The translations under genes were made by a program, and so were the position numbers. Positions 43,972 to 49,110 of a DNA stretch of 49,110 nucleotides are shown piece by piece. The first letter of the stretch is position 1. The number at the start of each line of letters is the position of its first letter. The notes beneath the pieces are model-generated. The model saw nothing but the letters and a program-made list of their open reading frames with translations. It searched no databases and was not told the origin of the DNA. The DNA is from Parerythrobacter_A sp963761775 (GTDB lineage Bacteria; Pseudomonadota; Alphaproteobacteria; Sphingomonadales; Sphingomonadaceae): positions 1-49,110 of the forward strand of contig CAVXIF010000004.1 of NCBI GenBank assembly GCA_963761775.1, written 5' to 3'.

Positions 43972-45243
43972 ATGCGCCTGCCATTTGCCGCCGCCCTGCT
44001 GAGTTTCGCCCTGACGCCGGTTGCGGTGCTGGCGCAGGACACCGTCATCCTCGCCGGGTCCGTTCTGCGCGATGCGAATAGCGAACCGACCGGCCCCGCC
44101 ATTATCCGCGTGACCGACGGGCGCATCACCAGCATTACCGAGGGTTTGGAAGGCGAATTCGCCACCGACATCGTAGTCGACCTGCGCGACAAGACGGTGC
44201 TGCCCGGCCTGATCGACCTGCATGTCCACCTGACCGGCGATCCCGGTGGCGATTTCTGGAAGGCGACGACCGAACCGGAAGAATGGGGCGTGGTGCTGGG
44301 CATGAAGAACGCCGCGCTGACCGTGCGGGCGGGCTTCACCACAGTGCGCGAGGCAGGCAGCGCGCAGCAGACGGCGTTCGTGCTGCGGCGCGGCACGGCG
44401 GAAGGCGTGGTGACCGGACCGCGCATCGTGGCGGCGGGGCCGGCGCTGTCGATCATCGGCGGACATGGCGACGTGTCGGGCTTCACGCCCGATGTGAACG
44501 CGGTGCTGACCAGCGGCTATACCTGCACCGGCGCGGCGGAATGCGCCGCCAAGGTGCGACGCGCGGCACAGAACGGGTCCGATATCATCAAGATCACCGC
44601 GACGGGCGGCGTGCTGAGCCAGCAGGGGCGCGGGCTGGAGGCGCATTTCAGCGATGCCGAGATGAAGAGCATCGCCGATACCGCGCATTCGCTTGGCCTT
44701 AAAGTCATGGCGCATGCACATGGCGCGCGCGGAATCGAAGCCGCAGCGCGGGCCGGCATCGACAGCATCGAGCATGGCACGTATCTCGACAAGGCCGCCG
44801 CCGATGCCATGCGCGAGAACGGCACCGTGCTGGTCCCCACGCTGATGGCGTTCCGGGGCGTGACCGAGCGATTGGGGCAGGGCATCTATACGCCGGTGGT
44901 GGAGGACAAGATCCGCGCCGTGGCCGAAACCGCCAAGGTGTTCATGGGCCGCGCGCGCGAATGGAACGTGCCGATCGCCTTCGGCACCGATGCGGGCGTG
45001 TTCGACCACGGCCGCAATGCGCAGGAATTCGCACTGATGAAGGCGCAGGGCATGTCCGACCGTGCCGCTTTGGCCAGCGCCACGACACACGCCGCCAAGG
45101 TGCTGGGCATGGAGGGTGAAATCGGACGCCTCGCGCCCGGTTACAGCGCCGATATCATCGCGGTGTCGGGCAACCCGCTGGACGATGTGACCGTATTGGA
45201 AGACGTCGGCTTCGTGATGGTGCGCGGACGCATCATCGAATAG
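43972..45243 (+). CDS. Secreted metal-dependent amidohydrolase
   Basis: The 423-residue protein has a signal peptide (ALLSFALTPVAVLAQD) and a TIM-barrel amidohydrolase domain. Metal ligands are visible: DLHVHL after strand 1, a likely carboxylated Lys in IIKITATGG, HAHG, HGTYL and the strand-8 Asp in GTDAGVF. The sequence resembles the Xaa-Pro/Xaa-Arg dipeptidase-like group (imidazolonepropionase-related). Substrate probably a dipeptide or amide. ATG 43972 is set by the signal peptide. The DUF885 gene follows 40 nt later. Confidence 0.88.
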   Translation: MRLPFAAALLSFALTPVAVLAQDTVILAGSVLRDANSEPTGPAIIRVTDGRITSITEGLEGEFATDIVVDLRDKTVLPGLIDLHVHLTGDPGGDFWKATTEPEEWGVVLGMKNAALTVRAGFTTVREAGSAQQTAFVLRRGTAEGVVTGPRIVAAGPALSIIGGHGDVSGFTPDVNAVLTSGYTCTGAAECAAKVRRAAQNGSDIIKITATGGVLSQQGRGLEAHFSDAEMKSIADTAHSLGLKVMAHAHGARGIEAAARAGIDSIEHGTYLDKAAADAMRENGTVLVPTLMAFRGVTERLGQGIYTPVVEDKIRAVAETAKVFMGRAREWNVPIAFGTDAGVFDHGRNAQEFALMKAQGMSDRAALASATTHAAKVLGMEGEIGRLAPGYSADIIAVSGNPLDDVTVLEDVGFVMVRGRIIE

Positions 45244-45283
45244 TCGCGCCACTCAAGAACACCTCAACCGGAAAGCCCCTGCC

Positions 45284-47125
45284 ATGATCTTATTGCGCCA
45301 TGTCCTCCTCGCCGCCACGGCATTCGCGCTGCCCGCCATGCCGGTTCTTGCGCAGGACGCCTCGCGCGACACCAAGCCCGCTGCGGCATCCGACACGATG
45401 GACCCGCAACCGCAGACCGAAGCGGCGAAGTTGTCCGCGCTGTTCGAGGATGCCGATGCGCGCAATCTGGAGCTGAACCCGCTCAGCCGCATCTTTCGCG
45501 GCGATACCGAGAATGCCGACCGGCTGGGCGATTACGGCACCGACAGCTATTTCCTCGCCAGCCGCCTCGATACGCGGCTCAACATCGCGTTGCTGGCGCA
45601 GATCGACCGCGGCAAGCTGAACGAAACCGACGCCATCGCCTACGATGTTTTTGCGCATAACCAGGACCAGGCGCTGAAGGGCAGCACGCAGCTGATGCGC
45701 GAACTGACAGAGGTGCGGCCCGTCAACCACTTCACCGGCTTCCACACCTTCTACCCCACTTTCGCCAGCGGCGGCGGGGCTGCGCCGTTCGAAACGCTGG
45801 CGCATTACGAGGATAACCTGTCGCGCCACGACGATTACATCATCATCAGCGACCGCAGCATCGGGCGGCTTCGCGAGGGGTTGGCGAGCGGCGTTACCGA
45901 AACGGCGCTCAGCATCGGGCGCGTGATCGAACAGCTCGACACGCAGCTGGCGGTGCCGATCGACGGGTCGCAATACATGAAGCCGACCACCGCTTTTCCT
46001 GATGCGTTTGCGCAGGACGTGAAAGACGACCTGCTCGCCCGATACAGCGCCAAGACAGCCGAGATCTACGCCGCCAACACCCGGCTGCGCGATTTCCTGC
46101 GCGATGAATACCTGCCCAAGGCCCGCACCAGCGTCGGCCTGTCCGACCTGCCCGGTGGCAAGGAACTGTATGCCACGCTGATCGAGAGTACGACGACGCT
46201 GCCGCTGACGCCCGATTATCTGCACGACCTGGGTCTGGCGGAAGTCGCGCGGGTGAAAGCGGGACTGGAGGAAATCCGCGTTGAAACCGGGTTCGACGGA
46301 ACGCTGAACGAATTTTTCGACTTCGTGCGGCAGGATGCGCAGTTCAAGCCGGAAAGCCGCGAGGCACTGACGCAGACCTATTACGATATCGGCGAACAGG
46401 TGGACGCCAGGATCGGCGACTATTTCAGCCTGCTTCCGAAGTCGCCGCTGGAAATCAAGCCCTATGACCCCGCCATCGAGCAATTCAGCGCGGGCGGTTC
46501 CTACAGCCAGGGTTCGCCCGACGGCAGCCGTCCCGGCATCTTCTATTTCAACGCCTATGACCTGCCCAGCCGCCTGACGACGGGGAATGTCACGCTGTAT
46601 CTGCACGAGGGCGCGCCGGGGCATCATTTCCAGATCAGCTTGGCGCAGGAAAACGAGGCGCTGCCCAATTTCATGCGGTTCGGCGGCAATACCGCCTATG
46701 TCGAAGGGTGGGCGCTATATTCGGAAACGCTGGGCTACGAGATGGGCTTTTTCGAAGATCCGTGGAACCGCTACGGCACATTGCAGGACGAGCAGTTGCG
46801 CGCGATGCGGCTGGTGGTGGATACCGGGCTACACGCCAAGGGCTGGACGCGCGACGAGGCGGTGGCCTTCATGCTCGAAAACAGCGGCATGACGCGCACC
46901 GAAGTTGTCGCCGAAGTCGACCGGTATATTGCCATTCCCAGCCAGGCGCTGGCCTACAAGGTGGGCGCGCTGAAGATACAGGAACTGCGCACCGAAGCGG
47001 AAGCGGCCTTGGGCGATCGCTTCGACCTCAAGGCGTTCCATGCGCAAGTGCTGAACACCGGCTCGCTGCCCCTGCCGGTGCTGGAAGCGAAGATCGAACG
47101 GTGGATCGCGGCGGGCGGAAACTAG
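45284..47125 (+). CDS. Exported DUF885 family protein, probable metallopeptidase
   Basis: The 613-residue protein has a signal peptide (VLLAATAFALPAMPVLAQ) and the DUF885 hallmarks LHEGAPGHHFQ (from residue 441) and, about 25 residues later, VEGWALYSETLGYEMG. The spacing of these His/Glu pairs resembles a zinc-binding HExxH...E arrangement, although the first motif is HEGAPGHH rather than HExxH. Members are often annotated as dipeptidases, with little biochemistry. It lies between the amidohydrolase and a membrane protein, in a peptide-handling context. Confidence 0.88.
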   Translation: MILLRHVLLAATAFALPAMPVLAQDASRDTKPAAASDTMDPQPQTEAAKLSALFEDADARNLELNPLSRIFRGDTENADRLGDYGTDSYFLASRLDTRLNIALLAQIDRGKLNETDAIAYDVFAHNQDQALKGSTQLMRELTEVRPVNHFTGFHTFYPTFASGGGAAPFETLAHYEDNLSRHDDYIIISDRSIGRLREGLASGVTETALSIGRVIEQLDTQLAVPIDGSQYMKPTTAFPDAFAQDVKDDLLARYSAKTAEIYAANTRLRDFLRDEYLPKARTSVGLSDLPGGKELYATLIESTTTLPLTPDYLHDLGLAEVARVKAGLEEIRVETGFDGTLNEFFDFVRQDAQFKPESREALTQTYYDIGEQVDARIGDYFSLLPKSPLEIKPYDPAIEQFSAGGSYSQGSPDGSRPGIFYFNAYDLPSRLTTGNVTLYLHEGAPGHHFQISLAQENEALPNFMRFGGNTAYVEGWALYSETLGYEMGFFEDPWNRYGTLQDEQLRAMRLVVDTGLHAKGWTRDEAVAFMLENSGMTRTEVVAEVDRYIAIPSQALAYKVGALKIQELRTEAEAALGDRFDLKAFHAQVLNTGSLPLPVLEAKIERWIAAGGN

Positions 47126-47134
47126 GCGATGTAA

Positions 47135-47195
47135 CCTTTTGGCGCTGCGCAGCGAACGGATGGAAACACCATCCGACGCAGTATCCGCCAAAAGG
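47135..47195 (+). promoter_or_regulatory. Long hairpin that pairs with the Shine-Dalgarno of the next gene
   Basis: CCTTTTGGCG (47135-47144) pairs perfectly with CGCCAAAAGG (47186-47195). Inside, CTGCG/CGCAG (47145-47149 with 47177-47181) and CGGATGG/CCATCCG (47157-47163 with 47169-47175, loop AAACA) extend the stem. The right arm contains the ribosome-binding sequence AAAAGG of the gene starting at 47205. The left arm starts 9 nt after the DUF885 stop, so a terminating ribosome could open it. Sequestration and coupling are inferred. Confidence 0.65.
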
Positions 47196-47204
47196 GGACC
47201 ACCA

Positions 47205-47819
47205 ATGACCGACACAACTGCAATCGACACCGATGCCGCACCCGCAATCCGCCTGACCGCCGCCGCTCTGCTGCTGACGGTAGTGACGCAGATCGTCTAT
47301 GTCGCCATCCGCGCGGGCGGCGCGTCGCCGCCGTCCAATCTTATCTGGTCGGTGGAAGCGCTCGCCTTTCTTGCAATTTCGGTTGCGGCCTTTGTGCCGC
47401 TGGCTCGCCTGACGACCGCGCCGCTTGCCTTTGCGGCCATCGCGGTCAGCGGTATCCTCAACCTTGCGCAAGTCGGCATGGGACTGGCGATGTTCGGGCC
47501 GTTGCGAGAAGCGGGTGACGCTGCCGCACCGGTGTTCGGTGCCGTGCTGGCGGGCGCCTTCTTCCTGTTCTTCGCTGCCAAGGTGCTGCTCGGCACGGCG
47601 GGTATCCTGATCGGCGGGCGGCTGCTGGCAACCACCGGTCTCGGCAAAGCCATCGGCGGGCTGGGCATTCTGGCAGGCAGTGCCGCCGTCACCGTCAATT
47701 CCATCGCCCTGTCGCAGGGGATGGACGGGTGGCTGGAACCGGCCGTCGGCACGGGGACGCTATCCACGCTGCTGCTGGCTATCGGGCTGTTCCTGCTACC
47801 CGCGCCGTCCGCGCGCTGA
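47205..47819 (+). CDS. Hypothetical six-helix membrane protein
   Basis: The 204-residue protein has about six hydrophobic helices (for example LTAAALLLTVVTQIVYVAIR, LAFLAISVAAFVPLA, VFGAVLAGAFFLFFAAKVLL and TLSTLLLAIGLFLLPAP) and no recognised catalytic motif. ATG 47205 has a strong Shine-Dalgarno (AAAAGGGGA) that is part of the hairpin upstream. It ends 2 nt before the convergent AbgT gene. I do not recognise the family. Confidence 0.7.
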   Translation: MTDTTAIDTDAAPAIRLTAAALLLTVVTQIVYVAIRAGGASPPSNLIWSVEALAFLAISVAAFVPLARLTTAPLAFAAIAVSGILNLAQVGMGLAMFGPLREAGDAAAPVFGAVLAGAFFLFFAAKVLLGTAGILIGGRLLATTGLGKAIGGLGILAGSAAVTVNSIALSQGMDGWLEPAVGTGTLSTLLLAIGLFLLPAPSAR

Positions 47820-47821
47820 CA

Positions 47822-49110
47822 TCAGGGCGTATAGAAGGTCGGCGATCCCGGCCCGACCGGCAGGCCGAAGACGAAGGTCCACAGGTAGAAGAACACGCTC
47901 CACGCCGTGATGAAGAAGATCGTATAGGGCAGCATCATCGCGATCAGCGTGCCGACACCAAGGTCGCGCTGATAGCGGGTTGCCCATGCCAGGATCAGCC
48001 CGAAATAGCTCATCATCGGCGTGATGATGTTGGTGGTGCTGTCGCCGATCCGGTAGGCTGCCTGGATGACTTCGGGTGAATAGCCGATCAGCATCAGCAT
48101 CGGCACGAAGATGGGCGCCGTCACCGCCCACTGCGCACTGGCCGAACCAAGCGACAGGTTGATGAGCGCGCACAGCAGGATGAACAGGAAGAACACGCCC
48201 GGTCCGGTCATGCCGGTATCGACCAGGAAATTCGCGCCCGTCACGGCGGTTATCGCGCCCAGATTGGTCCAGCCGAAAAAGGCCACGAACTGCGCCGCGA
48301 AAAACACCAGCACGATGTAGAGACCGAGCGAGGCGAGCGCGGCGGACATCGCGTCGATCACGTCGCGGTCCGATTTCATCGTCTTGGCAGCGCGGCCATA
48401 GGCATAGCCGACGGCGACGAAGAAAATGAGGATCCACACCACGAAGCCGTCGAAGAAGGGCGAGTCCATCCGGTCGCCCGTCTCCGCATTGCGCAGGATG
48501 CCCCATTCGGGCACCAGCGTCAGCGCCATCAGGGCAAGCACGCCGACCAGCGCGATACCCGCCCAGCGCAGGCCCTTGCGCTCGATATCGGTCAGCGGCT
48601 GCATCATGCCATCGTCCAGGATGGTCGGGTCGGCTTTGGAGGCATCGTACGGCCCCAGCTTGGGCTCAACGATATAGATGCTGACGAGCGATCCGATGCC
48701 CGCGACAAGGAAGGTGGATACGAACATGAAGAACCAGTTCGCCGTCGCCAGCACGGTATAGTCGGCATCGATCAGCTGTGCGGCCTCTGTCGTGATCCCC
48801 GCCAGCAGCGGGTCGATGGTGCCGATCAGCAGGTTGGCGCTGTATCCGCCCGACACGCCCGCGAACGCCGCCGCCATGCCGGCCAGCGGATGGCGGCCCA
48901 GCGCGTAATAGATCGCGCCGCCCAGCGGGATCAGCACGACATAGCCGACTTCGCTCGCGGTGTTGGAGATGATGCCCGCGAACACGATGGCCACCGTCAC
49001 CAGCTTGGGCGGCGCGCCCATCACCATGCTGCGCACGGCGGCGCTGAGCAGCCCGGATTTCTCCGCTACGCCTACGCCCAACATGGCGACCAGCACCACG
49101 CCCAGCGGCG
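47822..49110 (-). CDS. AbgT family transporter, N-terminus outside the window
   Basis: The frame stays open to the window edge, so the start is missing. The 429 or so visible residues contain many hydrophobic helices and AbgT signatures: GVAEKSGLLSAAVRSMV, IISNTASEVGYVVLIPLGGA, AAFAGVSGGYSANLLIGTID and the C-terminal TTNIITPMMSYFGLILAW. E. coli AbgT imports p-aminobenzoyl-glutamate; other members act as sulfonamide exporters. Next to secreted peptidases and an amidohydrolase, import of an amide or dipeptide is plausible but unproven. Confidence 0.92.
   Translation of the reverse strand, partial: PLGVVLVAMLGVGVAEKSGLLSAAVRSMVMGAPPKLVTVAIVFAGIISNTASEVGYVVLIPLGGAIYYALGRHPLAGMAAAFAGVSGGYSANLLIGTIDPLLAGITTEAAQLIDADYTVLATANWFFMFVSTFLVAGIGSLVSIYIVEPKLGPYDASKADPTILDDGMMQPLTDIERKGLRWAGIALVGVLALMALTLVPEWGILRNAETGDRMDSPFFDGFVVWILIFFVAVGYAYGRAAKTMKSDRDVIDAMSAALASLGLYIVLVFFAAQFVAFFGWTNLGAITAVTGANFLVDTGMTGPGVFFLFILLCALINLSLGSASAQWAVTAPIFVPMLMLIGYSPEVIQAAYRIGDSTTNIITPMMSYFGLILAWATRYQRDLGVGTLIAMMLPYTIFFITAWSVFFYLWTFVFGLPVGPGSPTFYTP

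Noticed and set aside
42149..44002. 617-codon plus-strand open frame opposite the S9 peptidase
   Set aside because: Arg/His/Gly-rich antisense shadow of a gene with a complete catalytic triad on the minus strand.
1..49110. CRISPR arrays, prophage or transposase genes
   Set aside because: Looked for regularly spaced repeats and mobile-element proteins on both strands and saw none.

Overview
The window is about 49 kb of GC-rich, gene-dense chromosome. It looks like an alphaproteobacterium of the order Sphingomonadales, most likely an Erythrobacteraceae relative (Erythrobacter, Qipengyuania, Altererythrobacter or similar). The signs are a crtY-crtI-crtB carotenoid operon, a methionine synthase split into two genes, a two-gene glycine decarboxylase P-protein, dispersed REP-like hairpins typical of the group, and many 1-4 bp overlaps between neighbouring genes. 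This assignment is inferred from gene content; no 16S rRNA is present.

Layout. 1-449: lower-GC flank, then tRNA-Thr(CGT). 474-3437: an ABC-F ATPase and a LacI-type regulator, each carrying one single-base frameshift. 3465-9263: a methionine operon made of an ArsR-type regulator fused to a methyltransferase, then metF and the two halves of metH. A near-perfect palindrome overlaps the regulator's start codon. 9327-14145: a tandem glycine riboswitch followed by gcvT, gcvH, gcvPA and gcvPB; gcvT and gcvPA are frameshifted. Together these two blocks make methylene-tetrahydrofolate from glycine and use it to methylate homocysteine. 14142-16304: a polysaccharide flippase and an Nmad3-like protein. 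16301-20336: distal valine degradation on the minus strand (acyl-CoA dehydrogenase, 3-hydroxyisobutyryl-CoA hydrolase, enoyl-CoA hydratase, mmsB), with mmsA at 24954-26456. Between them lie secreted or anchored proteins: two lipoproteins, a kelch protein, a DUF1214/DUF1254 pair and a polysaccharide deacetylase.

26569-34971: tRNA-Gly(CCC), a PhyH-type dioxygenase with a linked methyltransferase and a divergent UPF0016-like membrane protein, dps, a 6-phosphogluconolactonase, a Nudix hydrolase, dinB, a Bcr/CflA-type MFS exporter and a large single-heme lipoprotein. 35174-37122: a biotin-dependent acyl-CoA carboxylase alpha subunit broken by many small indels. 37172-41634: crtY-crtI-LOG-crtB. 41723-49110: an S9 peptidase, an amidohydrolase, a DUF885 protein, a small membrane protein and the start-truncated AbgT transporter, plausibly a peptide or amide scavenging group.

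The most notable non-coding signals are the palindrome at 3465-3488, the tandem glycine riboswitch, a 61-nt hairpin at 47135-47195 whose right arm contains a Shine-Dalgarno sequence, and two copies of a hairpin-rich element inside operons. The clustered frameshifts look more like base-level assembly errors than ordinary decay, because residue conservation simply moves from frame to frame. I see no CRISPR array, prophage, insertion sequence or defence island. The window is mostly core metabolism with a few unexplained associations.
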